A stretch of DNA of 60,307 nucleotides from Cryptomeria japonica (GCF_030272615.1 NW_026729257.1:1-60307), one strand, 5' to 3'; counted from the stretch's first letter, positions 33,506 to 45,269 are shown. Notes: generated from the sequence alone by a model not told the origin. Program-made: numbers and translations.

Positions 33506-34237
33506 ATTTTAATCCTAATTCTTCTATTAATTAAATAAATCTTTATTTATTTAATTAATTCATTTATCCTCTGCTAGCCTTATTTCTCATTTAAATAAAT
33601 TTATTTATTTATTTAAATTATCCTTTTCCCTAAATTAAATAAATACTTTTATTTATTTAATTGATCCCACTTCTTCTATTAATTAATTACATATTTATTT
33701 ATTTAATTAATTCATTAACCTTTTCTACCTATGACACATGTCATTCATCTCTTAATTTCTACACTACCTACCCTCTCATTATTTTCTTATTTCCTCTACC
33801 TACCTTCTAATCATAGCCGACCATTTATCTTTTACACCTCTTAATCTTATCCCTCCATTTCTTATGGTGTCTTCTATATAAGGAGATTCTTTCTTCATTA
33901 TTAACCCTGATCAATTGACTACTTGACTACATTACACTTTCAAACTTGCATATGCGATCAAGCCTACTTGCAACCACATTTCCATTCTTTGTTGAGCTCT
34001 TGTGCACATATAAAATCTGAGAGCAAATATATCAAGCAAGATCAATGGAGATAGGAAGAATGGAGATCCAAACCCTATTGGACATGTGATGGTATAATCT
34101 TTGTGATTTCATTTGATTTGCATTGTCTTAGGTAATCTTCATATGTTATGGTGCATCTTTGTTGTTGTTAAGCTAGGGTTTTGTGGTTGAATTCATTTAG
34201 TCTTTCAATATTGTTGTTTCCATTTTCACTATATACA
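33506..34237 (+). repeat. 5' LTR of outer element, second part
   Basis: It begins with the duplicated ATTTT and continues exactly where 22226 broke off relative to the 3' LTR. It contains the U3 palindromes and a TATA box (TATATAA, 33875-33881), and ends ATATACA at 34237. Confidence 0.93.
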
Positions 34238-34262
34238 TTTTGGCATGCCTAGTGGGACTCTT
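34238..34262 (+). promoter_or_regulatory. Primer-binding site of outer element
   Basis: TTTTGGCATGCCTAGTGGG directly follows the LTR end, two or three bases away, as expected for a tRNA primer site. The leader is cut off only a few bases further on. Confidence 0.7.
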
Positions 34263-34269
34263 GTCCCTT

Positions 34270-35928
34270 TTGCATTTGATATCAAATCAATTGGATATCC
34301 AAAGGCATGTTCAAAATTTGGACACAAGGAAACCCCGCGTCAAATTTGGGGGCAACACATTAGAATAAACTCATGACACACCTATAGAGTATAGTATAAA
34401 TGGACAAAGCAGATATTCCATTCCTCACCATGACTCTATACCAAGTGGTCCATATACGCAGCATCACTATAGACCTCCTCTATATGAACATGTGTATGAT
34501 CAATACCATCCATATATGCAACATGCTCCTCCTCCACCTGGTGGTTCAGGCATGGGGTATGGTCCAAGAAGCCGGTCTCCACCTAAGAACAATTTGGAAC
34601 AACAAATTAAGGACTTACAAAAGAAAATGGAGGACATAAATACACTGAAGCCAACTTACACAATGAGAGACATATGTCCCTATCCATTTGACAAGAGCAT
34701 TCCAATGCCTCCTTTTCCTACACATTTCATGACACCTAAGTTTGATAAGTACAGAGGAAAAGGGAATCCTAAAGCATATATCAAATAGTTTTTCACAGCT
34801 TGCATTGAAGTGGTAGCAGAAGAGACATATTTGATGAGATTATTCCCATAGAGCTTAGGTGATCAAGCTATGGAATGGTTCTCCCAATTTCCACTTGGAA
34901 TTAAGTCATGGGGTTACTTAGTAGAGGCATTTATCCAACATTTCTCATACAACATAGAGATAGACATATCAGTCACCACTTTGTGCAACACGAAGCAAAA
35001 AGATGGAGAGTCTTTTTCATCATTTTTACAAAGATGGAGAAATCTAGCCAGCAGATGCTCTTGTGAAATTCCACAAAAATAAATGGTAGAGATGTTCACC
35101 CAAAATGTTAACAAAGACATTGGTTATGACTTGAGAAAAGCTTGTTTTTCCACCTTCAAGGATGTCATTGGGAAAGGCTTAGCGAAAAAAAAGGTTCTAA
35201 TTGAGCAAGGGGTCATCAAAATATTCAAAGAAAACAAAGAGGACTTTAAAGGAAAAGACAAGCCAAGATTTTGTAATAAAAACAAGAACACAGTTAATGA
35301 TGGTGTTATGGATGCCAATACAGTGCGGCCTAAAATCATTTTTTCTAGATCAAGCTCTACAAACAATTAGGTGAATACTCAAACAACTTCAAAGTCACGA
35401 AGGAAGCACACTCCATTGGGAGAACCACTAGAATCAGTTTTTAAGAAGCCAGTGGCAAACAAAATAATAACAATTCCAGATTTGCCTCCGTATGAGCCAA
35501 AGGTTAAACCAAATTGGTGGAATGATGATGAGTATTTTGAATTTCATAAGAGCAAGGGTCATAAAATAGGAAATTGTCATTGGTTGAAGAACATCATACA
35601 ATATCTCATTGATAGAGGTGACATTGAGATTGAAGGGCATTCCTCCAATCAAGAACATGAGATGTTTACAGAACCATTCCCAAAACATGACAAGGGAAAA
35701 GCTAAAGCCATAGATGACCAAACCAACTATACCAAAGCATCTTATAACTATGATTCAACTATCAATCACATTTCGACTGACAATTATGTCTCTACCATTA
35801 TCATTAAGGACAAAACACCTGAGAATTCTACCCAAAGACCCAAAATTGTCCTAAAAGGAATTGGATCTTCTTCGGAACCTACCTCTGAATGTAAAGTTAC
35901 AACTCATCGAGGTAAATTCACTTTGTAA
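34270..35928 (+). pseudogene. gag of outer Tat element (N-terminus deleted)
   Basis: The leader and first ~200 gag codons of the family are missing: sequence after the primer site jumps straight to NLDTRKPRVKFGGNT, equivalent to the inner copy near 29830. Downstream frames (34492-34788, 34870-35082, 35083-35370, 35371-35928) carry the Pro/Tyr-rich stretch, capsid core (PKFDKYRGKGNPKAYIK, WFSQFPLGIKSWG) and the finger-like FEFHKSKGHKIGNCHWLK, with the first Cys of the inner copy replaced by Phe. Stops at several Gln positions (before FFTAC, SLGDQ, MVEMF and VNTQT) correspond to intact Gln codons in the inner copy. Confidence 0.88.
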
Positions 35929-36783
35929 GGTGCTCCAGCCAAAAAAATAGCTTCCACATCAACTAAGTCTGAGTATGACCTTGTAGAATAGTTAGGGAAG
36001 ACACCTGCGCTTATCTCAATCCTTGAGCTCTTACATATATCCCCTGCACATAAAGCCATTCTTAACAAAACCTTGAGAGACACTTCCATCCCCACTGATC
36101 TAAACATGGACCAGTTTCAAGCCATGGTGGGATACCTTTCCATTCCACACTCCCTTACATTCATAGAAGCTAATGACGCCTTCGTGAGCCAACCACATAA
36201 TGCACCTTTACACATTGAATCTTTCCTATATAAACATTGAATAAAATGAGTCTTGATAGATGGAGGAGCTAGTCTAAACATTTGTACCTTGAGCACTATT
36301 AAACAATTGGGAAATTCAGACAAAGCTGTGAATTCTACAAACAAAATTACCATCAAGGCATATGATGATGAAGAATGTTCATCCAAAGGAATAGTCACCT
36401 TGCCTCTTAGAGTTGGGCCAGTTACAAAGGATGTGGTTTATCAAGTCCTAAACCTGGATCTCACATACAATATATTACTAGGACATCCTTGGATTCATGA
36501 GATGAGGGCAATCCCATCTACATACCACCAATGCATTAAGTTTCCTCACAATGAGGTTGAAATAACAGTTAATGGTGATCCTAATCCATTCATATACTAC
36601 AATAACTTGAGACCAAAAACTGAGATGATCATTCCAAGTAATAGGGAAGTTGTCCCTTCTTCTGCATACATTGATCCTAAATCATTAAAACCTTCAACAT
36701 CAAAAAAAGGTGAGCTTAAAGGGAAATATCAGGACAAGGGCATGGGTGAATACACTTTGAATCAAACCATGTGCTTACAATAA
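35929..36783 (+). pseudogene. Aspartic protease of outer Tat element
   Basis: The frame 36253-36783 starts within the active-site loop VLIDGGASLNICTLSTIKQ. It continues KITIKAYDDEECSSKGIV and ends the fold with NILLGHPWIHEMRAIPST, the flap/hydrophobic-Gly part of retroviral-type proteases. Upstream 36117-36250 encodes MVGYLSIPHSLTF, broken by stops. It cleaved the polyprotein. The DGGA active site matches the inner copy. Confidence 0.88.
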
Positions 36784-38039
36784 GTCATGAGTTCACCAAA
36801 AGAATATGGATGACCACATCTTTCTAAACAGGTATCTATCATTACAGTCAAATGGGGTCCTACAATCTTTCAAAAGTGGGGTGAAATGGAAGAATAAGAT
36901 TTATATAAAATTCTTTACAAAGACCCTGAAAATGGTACACAAGATCACATCAACATACCATGTGAAAAATATGGCAAAGGATTCAAGATCTTACAAAAAT
37001 TTGGGTATGATGGTAAAAGTCCTTTGGGCTTAAGAAAGGAAGGCATCATTGAACCTTTACAACTTGAATTGACATTCAAAAAGGAATGTTCAAAAGGACT
37101 TGGTTTCATGTCTTCTAAGGTAAATACTCAAAAGATAGGAGAAGCATTACAAATCAGAGTTACCAAAATTCAACAAGAGAATCGCTATTCCATAGACTCC
37201 AATGAATGGGAATGGGATTCAGACAAATTCTCCAGTGACTATGAACTCACCGAGACATTTAGAGAACTAGGTGAACCCACAGAAGAAGATGAATTTTATA
37301 TAAAATTCAAAGTTGGTCAAGAAACAACCCCTGAGGATCCCACACAGTCCTTGCCTCTAGGTTCTAGGCTGAAATCACGAAGAATGAGAACACTTGTCCT
37401 GGAATGCGCTACTAGTGATGACAATTTGAATTCGTTCACAATCAAGACAGATGAGAGTGCCAACAATGACCTTGATAACTACCTTGACATACCTGAATAT
37501 AACTACATCTTCACCCTTAGTCTTGCTAACTTTGAAGACATCAAAGGCCTTCCCCTTATTCACCACCAACTTATTGATTGGGACCATGAAGGACCTGAAT
37601 AGTTTGACACATTCCAAAATGATGAAGCCTTTATTGACTATCTAGGCATATGAGATGATCTTCCCCCTAGGGACCATAAGGTGGGATACACTATAGAGCT
37701 CGACAGTGTGGCATATTTTGGTGAGGGTGTTGGGCCTTCTTGTCGCAAAAATATAAAAATAAAAACAAATCATGGGTCTTATGGTGAAAACCATGTTGTG
37801 GTGCTGTCTGACCCCAAAAAAGTAAAAAGAAATGACATATCTGAGGGTGAAAACCTCTCTGAGGCACCCAAAGATGGAAGGCTAAACATTCTCCCGGCAT
37901 CATATGAAGAAAAATCATCTATGTTAGTGGAGGAGACCATCAAAACAAACATTGGTATAGAAGAAGTTCCACATAACATATTTTTGGCACAATCTCTCAC
38001 AGAGATAGAAAGATCAAAGTTCATAAGCTTCTTCACAGA
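36784..38039 (+). pseudogene. pol linker with G-patch-like motif (outer)
   Basis: Between protease and RT are about 400 codons in several frames. Near 36955-37060 the translation reads YGKGFKILQKFGYDGKSPLG then LRKEGIIEPL, resembling a G-patch (glycines at fixed spacing, hydrophobic patch, final G-I-x-E-P). The frame 37024-37602 is acidic (SNEWEWDSDKFSSDYEL), and 37681-38043 holds GYTIELDSVAYFGEG and EIERSKFISFFTE just before RT. The linker is absent from the inner copy. Confidence 0.6.
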
Positions 38040-38669
38040 GTGACAAGTCAATTTTGCATGGTCGTATGCTTACATGCTAGGACTAGATCCAGATTTTTAG
38101 TAATGCATCATCTGACAGTCAAACCGGGGACAAAACCAGTGAAACAGAAATTAAGAAAGATGCATCCACAAGTGGCATTATTAGTCAAAGCGGACCTTGA
38201 AAAATTATTGGATGTCAGATTCATACGCCCAATTGATTATCCTGAATGGATCTCCAACTTAGTGCCTGTCAGTAAACCAAATCATAGCATCAGAATATGT
38301 ACAGATTTCAGAGACATCAACAAAGCTTGTCCTAAGGATGACTTTCCATTGCCAAATATTGACCTAATCGTAGATCTCATAGCAGGTCATGCGATGTTAT
38401 CTTTGATGGATGGATTCTCTGGCTATAATCAAATAAAATTCGCATCTGAGGATCAACACAAAACAATATTCACTTGTCCTTGGGGAACTTTATGCTGGAA
38501 TGTCATGCCCTTTGGGCTAAAAAATGTAGGCACTACATATCAAAGAGCCATGACTACTATCTTTCATGATCTCATGCACGTTACTTTGGAAGATTATGTT
38601 GATGACCTCTTGGGAAAATCAATAGACATAGATACACATTTGGACATACTTTCAATCATTTTTGATTAG
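38040..38669 (+). pseudogene. Reverse transcriptase of outer Tat element
   Basis: A 209-codon frame carries all central RT blocks: LVKADLEKLLDVRFIRPIDY, WISNLVPVSKPNHSIRICTD with catalytic FRDINKACPKDDFPLPNID, SLMDGFSGYNQIKFASEDQ, TIFTCPWGTLCWNVMPFGLK and EDYVDDLLGKS (YVDD box about 38595). It ends at a stop where the thumb begins. The N-terminal ~40 residues lie before the start codon in another frame. Intact in this stretch but inactive as part of a broken polyprotein. Confidence 0.93.
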
Positions 38670-39370
38670 TTGGAAAAATGCAAAGATTAAATCCTAAGAA
38701 ATGTGTCTTTGGAGTAACCTCCAGGAAGCTCCTGGGATTCATTGTCTCAAAAAGAGGAATCGAAGCCGATCTAGCAAAATTCAAGGCCATCCTAGAGATC
38801 CAACCACCAAGAAATATTTGTCAACTTCAATCTTTGCAAGGGAGACTCCAGTCCATATGAAGATTCATAGCACAACTTGTAGACAAATGTCATCCTTTTC
38901 AGCACTTGCTACACAAAAACATCAAATTCAAATGGGATGATAATTGTCAACAGGCTTTCTAGATCAACCCCTATTACTATACATATCCACTACTTCAAAA
39001 ACACTGAGGGCACTCTTAGCACAACAAGATGTTGAGGGCAAAGGAAAGGTAGTCTATTACATCAATCGCATGTTGGTGCGATATGAGCTAAACTACACAC
39101 CAATTGAGCGTGCATGTCTCGCTGTGGTCTTTGCTTCACAGAAATTATGACACTACATGCTAACTCATAAAACTAAGTTGGTCGCAAGGATCGATCCATT
39201 GAAATACCTTCTTAATAAAGCAACGCTTACTGGTCGACTAGCCAAATGGGTGACGCTCCTAAGTGAATTCGACATTGAATATGTGGACAAAAAAGCAATA
39301 AAAGGACAAGTTGTCATAGACCGGTTAGCAGATGCTCCCATGATAGATGATGATCCTCTAACTTCAAAGT
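38670..39370 (+). pseudogene. RT thumb and first RNase H (outer)
   Basis: Frame 38678-38860: RLNPKKCVFGVTSRKLLGFI and SKRGIEADLAKFKAILEIQ, the end of RT. The RNase H follows in shifted frames: LLLYISTTSKTLRALLAQQD (first catalytic block decayed), VVYYINRMLVRYELNYTPIE, then HYMLTHKTKLVARIDPLKYL and FDIEYVDKKAIKGQVV. It is the Ty3-type domain, whose core has partly lost activity in the Tat lineage. Confidence 0.87.
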
Positions 39371-39393
39371 TTTCAGATGAATCCATCTTGACA

Positions 39394-39660
39394 ATGTCAC
39401 ACACAAAGCCTTGGCAGCTATACTTTGACGGCTCATACACACAGCATGGTGCAGGAGCTGGCATCCTCTTCATCACAACTCAAGGGGATTCCATACCAAA
39501 ATCATATCGATTGTCATTTCCTTGCACTAATAACATAGCAGAATATGAGGCCATTAACAACAGGATTACTGATTGTAGTTCAGTGGAAGTTCTAGGAACT
39601 TCATGTTTTTGGGGACTCTCAACTTGTAATTTGTCAAGCAACTGATGAGTAAGAAACTAA
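39394..39660 (+). pseudogene. Second (additional) RNase H of Tat lineage
   Basis: WQLYFDGSYTQHGAGAGILF carries the D-G-S start of a cellular-type RNase H, and NNIAEYEAINN the catalytic Glu block. It lies between the Ty3 RNase H and integrase, which is diagnostic for Tat-lineage elements. A frameshift near 39580 breaks the rest: the QLVICQA-like strand is out of frame, and the final Asp region is decayed near 39760. Confidence 0.85.
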
Positions 39661-39699
39661 AGATGAAAAATTAATGCTTTACAAAAGAATGGTGGATGA

Positions 39700-41160
39700 C
39701 TTGAAACAACATTTCACAAAGTTAGATTTTGAGTAGATACCAAGAGAGCAGAATTGAGCCACATATGCCATGGCTACAATTGCTTCACTAATTGATCTAC
39801 CACAGAATGAAACCTGCTATGAGTTCTTGGTGGATAATCTTTTGGTTCCCTCATATGAGATCACTCCTACTAAGATGATATGTGTCATTGGTCCTAATTC
39901 CTAGTTATATGGTTCCATTTTCACATACCTTCGCAATAATACCCTTCCTCCTAACTTATCCAACAACAAACATTGCACTTTCATTCGCCAATCTTCTCGA
40001 TACATCATTTTAGCCGATATCCTATACCGTCAAGGTCTAGATGGTACTCTTCTTATATGTTTAGAAAGGAATGAAGCTTAGATTGTGTTATGCAAAGTTC
40101 ATGAGGGGATATGTGGTCCACATTCGAGTGATCCTACCTTAGCCAAGAAACTCATCAAGACTGGATATTACTGGCCCAATATGGAAAAAGACTCATATCA
40201 GTTTGTCAAAAAATGTAAGGAATGTCAACTTCATGGAGACCTCATTCATGTGCCAGCATAAGAACTTCAACCAATTGTGACTCCTCGGCCCTTTTGCCAA
40301 TGGGGACTCGATCTCATAGGCAAGATTCACCCTCCTTCTTCCAATGGCCATAAATTCATCATCACTGCTACAGAGTATTTCACAAAATGGATCGAAGCCA
40401 TGCCTCTTACACAAGTCACTAGAAAACAGATTGCTACATTCATTGCCAACTACATCATTTGTTGATATGGTATTCCTATTTCCATCATCACCGATAACGC
40501 GCATCCCTTCAAAAATTAGGATGTTTGTGAACTTTGTGATTGCTTCCATATTACCCATCATTTTTCCACACCTTATTACCCCCAAGGTAACAGCCAAGTT
40601 GAGGTGTCAAATAAAACCATTCTTAAGATCCTAAAAAAGATAGTGGATGACATTGGCTGCAACTGGCATATATAACTTAATCCCGCACTTTGGGCTTACC
40701 GCACAAGCATCCGCACACCTACAGGAGCTACACCTTATTCACTTGTATATGGCATTGAAGCTATCTTTCCTATCAAGGTCAAGTTACCATCTTTACAAGT
40801 CTCTTTGCAAAACATTATCAGTGATGAAGACTACAGGGTCTCTCGCTTGCAGGAACTTGAACTATTGGATGAATGAAGATAAACTGCTTTTAATCATCTC
40901 AAGGCTTATCAACAACGAATGAGTCGCAGCTACAATCATAAATCCAAGCCTTGCGCATTTGAGGTGGTTGACTTAGTTCTCAAAGAAAATCCTAAAAATC
41001 AGCAAGACAGAGAGAAGAAGGGAAAATTCAAACCAAATTGGCTTGGTCCTTACATCATTACAACAGCCTATGGATCTAGTACATATCAACTCTCAACCAT
41101 AGAGGGTGAACCTTTAGAGGATCCTATCAACAACATGCACCTTTGTAGGTTTTACACATA
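39700..41160 (+). pseudogene. Integrase of outer Tat element
   Basis: The zinc-binding HHCC domain is visible at about 40095-40230 (VHEGICGPHSS, KTGYYWPNMEKDSYQFVKKC, ECQLHGD). The core DDE follows: WGLDLIGKIHPP (Asp, about 40309), ISIITDNAHPF (Asp, about 40493), and QVEVSNKTILK (Glu, about 40600). LNPALWAYRTS and GATPYSLVYGIEAIFP are standard. The C-terminus (40919-41160) reads MSRSYNHKSKPCAFEV and NWLGPYIITTAYGSSTYQL. At least six in-frame stops, mostly at positions expected to be Gln, Arg or Trp. Confidence 0.92.
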
Positions 41161-41256
41161 GCTCTTCAGAGTATCCTAATTCAAAATACAAAAAAAAATT
41201 AAAAAAAATTAAAAATAAAAAAAATCATAACATAAAAAAATTGTTACTTGGTGAAA

Positions 41257-41380
41257 ACCTGACAAACAGGTGCCTTGTGACACAAAAATATTGAAAAAAA
41301 GAAAAACATTTTTGTCCAATGGTGAAAACCACTTCGGTGGTGCCCTGGTCAAGTACCATGGTGAAAACCGGGTCATCGGT
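41257..41380 (+). other. Three conserved hairpins just after pol (outer)
   Basis: About 100 bp after the integrase stop come three GGTGAAAA-led hairpins: ACCTG (41257-41261) with CAGGT (41267-41271); ACCAC (41328-41332) with GTGGT (41337-41341) around TTCG, a stable C(UUCG)G tetraloop in RNA; ACCGG (41367-41371) with TCGGT (41376-41380). Each is followed by GCC. The inner copy has all three (26099-26236). Possible roles in RNA packaging, stability or expression are inference. Confidence 0.75.
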
Positions 41381-42776
41381 GCCATGTGTAGAGACATTGC
41401 TCCTCCCTCCTTCAAGATTCTCTTTCATCCTTCACTTTGCACACACTCAAAGCCTATCCGTTCATAATAAACTTATCCATTCCCATCATGGCTTGTCATT
41501 GATCTACCTAAGATTGGTTAGCCATTCATATTAATCCCTCCTTTTCACCCCTTTCCATTCATAATAAATTAGCTCCTATCTGTGGCTAAGGCAAATCCTA
41601 TGTCTAGTGATGGGTGTGGAACTAAGAGCATCACACATTTCGAGGAGTACAATTTCTTCCATTTTTCTTCAGTCTATCCATGCACAATCCACAATAAAGC
41701 AGCATTTGCATCACCAATCCACAATAAAGTTCCATCTTCTTTGCAATAAAGTATCAGTTTCATGGATTCAATCAGTTTCAGATGAGACACAGCAGCAACA
41801 ATGGGCTTCAACAAATCAAATCTTTCAACAAACTTAGACAACATTATGGTTCAGTGTTATCTATCCTTTTGTGAAAGTAAACATTGTGACCACAATCAAA
41901 TAAGACTTATACAAGTGACAAAAGACACTAAACTTGAGGACTACAGTGGATGTTGGTGTCGAGTCTTGGTTTTCTTTTGATTTTATCTTTCTGGTGACAT
42001 GTCTTTTAGCTTTTCTGGGATGTCTTTGACTAGAAAGGAAAGGATGGGGCATCGTCACCTATTTTTCTTTGTTGTCTGTGGATTGTCTCTTAGTAATGCT
42101 ATGACTTGTCCAAGGATATGAGGACACTGTGAGTCTAGTGTGAACTGGAGCATTCCTTGTTTGCAACTATCTGTTCTCCATGTAAATGGGTCCAATGACT
42201 TTCTGGGTCAAACATATATCTGGATTGTCATAACCTATTTGCCATAATAAAGCTCAATGAAGATAATGCACAAGAAGCTCTCTCACTTTCATATCTTCTA
42301 GCTTCCATCCCCTTTCTTGATTGACCTCCATCATCCTTCTTGAGTCTATGTAGCCCGCTATCACATGACTGAGTATAATGACATGCCAAAAACATTTGCA
42401 TTTCATGTAGTTTGCACCTGCATTACCACATATTAGGCATTTCATACATACATATAGATATTACAATTGCATCACATCCTACACACAACACATGTTAGGA
42501 CATTTTACATTCTCATCATGTAAATAGTTCTTTTCATTATCATATTCATTTACATTTCATACATCCACATTTGCATTTGCATAAACATAAAAAACATAAA
42601 AGAACAAAAAATATTGCATTCCATCATGTACATAGTTGCATCTCTATCATGTATTAACAAATAGAAACATACATCACATAGGTACACATGCATATAGCTT
42701 CCGCAAGGATGAATCTCACATATATATATAATCATAAGTATCATGATAAAATGATGTCAAAATCATATGACTACAA
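41381..42776. other. 3' untranslated region of outer element
   Basis: No conserved coding. It corresponds in order to 24711-26090 of the inner copy. It has an A-rich, CAT-rich low-complexity stretch at about 42400-42720. Confidence 0.6.
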
Positions 42777-44777
42777 TCACCCAAAGGTGTCATCATACAA
42801 AATGGTACAAAAGTGATACATAGGGAGCCCTCTAAGGCTATGATGAGCTCCCTCCCTCGGAGCTGGATGGCCTCGATGGAGTCTGAGCCCTGGAAGGACC
42901 TGCCCCAAGAGCATCTCTCTTGTCCCCTCTGTTTGGTGGTGGTGGAGGACCCATGACCCCACCGCTGGATGCCTGTCTCCTCTCCCTCCCTCCAGTGGTC
43001 GTCGCTATCTGTGATGGTCTACAGAAGCTCCTAGCCTGCTACTCTGGTGGCACCACTCCATAGTATAGGTCTCTCCAGTAGCCTATCTCTTCCTCAGCTT
43101 GCAAAACATAGGCGTATCCAGCTCCTGTGTCCTCTATTGCCTATCTCCCTACCCTTAGTGCTGTCTCAGCTTCTGTATAGTGCTGGATAGTCTGATCCCT
43201 CTCCCACTCCATGTCCCTTAGCTATCTCTTGAGCCTATCCCTATCTCGCTCAAGATCCTAGATCTCATCTGCCTATCCCTGGAATATCTCCCTCAACTCC
43301 AGTAGCTCATCCTCCTCCTCTCCCCCCTCACCCTGTGGCTACTCCTCTTGTGGTTACCCCTGTCTCTGTACCTATGGCTGCTCTTGTGGCTGCCCCCATT
43401 CCTGTCCCTGCCCCTATACCTATCTAGGACCCTATGCTGCTAGCATCTGTGAAGGCAATCCGCCTCTGCCCCTCACCATGTGAGCCTACCAAGCCTGCCT
43501 CTCCTCTCCACCCTCTCTTCGCAGAGCCACTCTCCTCTCTCCTACCATACCCCACCTCCTCTATCGGCATCTACCTCCACCATCTCCATCATCATCCCCA
43601 TCACCCCTGCCATATCCATCTATCTTCTCACCAAGGTCTGACAACCGTGGAAATGGATGCTCTGCCCAATATGCAGTATACTCTGCATCCATCCCTACAT
43701 CCTCTATCTCCGCCCACATATCCCAAGGAAAGGGAATCATCTCTACCAGCTGCATCACTGTCTGATAATATGACAATAATGGCCTGAAGTGTGCCTGATC
43801 CCTCACTGTCTGAGCATACATCTCGAAACCCCGTGGCATCTATTGAATCTTGCCAAACTGCCTGCCCACCCTATCCACCAACTGCCTCTCAGGCACATAT
43901 GGTGTCCACCCAATCAGATACCTACTCCTGAATGTATATGGCAGCTCCACTGCATCATCCTCTTGCTCCTTGCACTCTCAGTACGGCCTCCATACTATAG
44001 TGTCGATATCATCGATTACCCTATGCCAGTACTCTAATCTTCTGATCCGCGACTAAGATGTAATCATATCATATAAATGCACAAAACTACGCCTATGGCC
44101 CCTACCTCTGAAATGAATCAGTCAGATAACCGGCAAATGCTCATAAGCCCACACCTACAATAATGTCACTCCGTAGCCCAATCCTACTGATCCATGGTAT
44201 ACAAACTAATGAAGCTCATAATACAAATGTGCCAGCAGACATGGTCTCTACGAAAATCTGGTATGCTATGTCACCAATGTCTCCAGTGTGCTACCCCAAC
44301 CCATAGCCAATCCTCGTGTCGCCCTATCTAGATAGAGGAACCCACTAATAACTCCTGCCAGAACTGCTGGTAATGCTAATCCAGTCCGTGTCATCATGTC
44401 CCATGCCACATGTCCATCCCTCATCTCTAATCCTGGATCCTGGAACACTTCTCTCAGTGCATCCTTGTCTCCATCTTGATCATAGAGAACTAACTCCCCA
44501 TCGATCGGTATCCTTAGAATCCTGTAAACATCCTCTAACGTGACTATCATCTCACCCATAGGCAAATGAAAACTACAAGTCTCTAAGTGCCATCTCTCAG
44601 CCAGCACAGTCAGCAATCCCATGTTCACCTGAAACTCAGGCACATACAGAATATGTCATAGGCCCATAGCTTGAACCACTTCTCTCTCATCAATAGTCAA
44701 CTCTGCTCACAAACTCTGAGTCGAAGGGAATGAGTCGAAGGGAATCTCTCCCATGACTCCAACATAGGTAGATACTC
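42777..44777 (-). pseudogene. Plant mobile domain (PMD) gene, antisense copy (outer, longer)
   Basis: After the acceptor GACTACAG (44783-44778) the minus strand reads EYL, then from 44643 MPEFQVNMGLLTVLAERW, CSFHLPMGEMIVTLEDVY, RILRIPIDGELVLYDQDG, LALPAVLAGVISGFLYLD. It continues in broken frames through VWAYEHLPVI, HFRGRGHRRSFVHLYDMI, YTFRSRYLIGWTPYVPERQL and RGFEMYAQTVRDQAHFRPLL to a Gly/Asp-rich tail near 43570, ending around 42780. The length and the W-A-Y-E-H and late blocks agree with the ~350-residue plant mobile domain. It lies antisense to gag-pol. Stops (for example TGA where the inner copy has Arg-His) make it a pseudogene, but exon structure and protein similarity to the inner copy remain clear. 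Confidence 0.85.
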
Positions 44778-44811
44778 CTGTAGTCAAACAAATCAATCGT
44801 GTCAGTCATAG

Positions 44812-45062
44812 TGGCATTCCCTGTTCATCACAAAATGTTGCTTTTTATCCTAGTGCTTATATCTATCATATGGCGCTCTATCCTAGTGACACTCACTGTT
44901 CATCACAAAGTGTTGTTGTTTATCCTAGTGGTACTCCCTGTTCATCACAAACTACTACATGTTTTGCACTCCCTATTCATCACAAAGTGCTACTCTTTTT
45001 AGTACTCCCTGTTCATCACAAAGTACTATGTCTTGGTACTCCCTGTTCATCACAAAGTGCCT
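44812..45062 (-). repeat. Covarying hairpin array in the PMD intron (outer copy)
   Basis: Six units with the loop complement CCCTGTTCATCACAA. Paired arms: ACACT (44889-44893) with AGTGT (44909-44913); GCACT (44966-44970) with AGTGC (44986-44990); AGTACT (45001-45006) with AGTACT (45022-45027); GGTACT near 45034 with AGTGCC near 45056 (one G-T pair). The unit near 44930-44957 has lost pairing, and the unit near 44814 keeps four or five pairs. Confidence 0.88.
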
Positions 45063-45269
45063 CAATCTATCCTATCCTAGGGCCTCTACTTGAGTGTGTC
45101 ATCTTGAGTAGTTTCCTAATTGGCAACGTATGTTCTATCAAAAAATTATCAATCCTAGCTCTATCTTCTATTCTAGTCTTCTCTAGAGGACCTGCTTGAG
45201 TGTATCCTCTCAGCAGCTTATCCAATCGACAGTGTATGTTCATCACAGAACTGTTGATTTGACCTAGAA

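Noticed and set aside
34238-41160. Integrated plant pararetrovirus
   Set aside because: LTRs, integrase, two RNase H domains and target duplications identify LTR retrotransposons; no movement-protein or pararetroviral order.
43434-43787. Plus-strand Pro/His-rich ORF
   Set aside because: Shadow of the Gly/Asp-rich tail of the antisense PMD gene.
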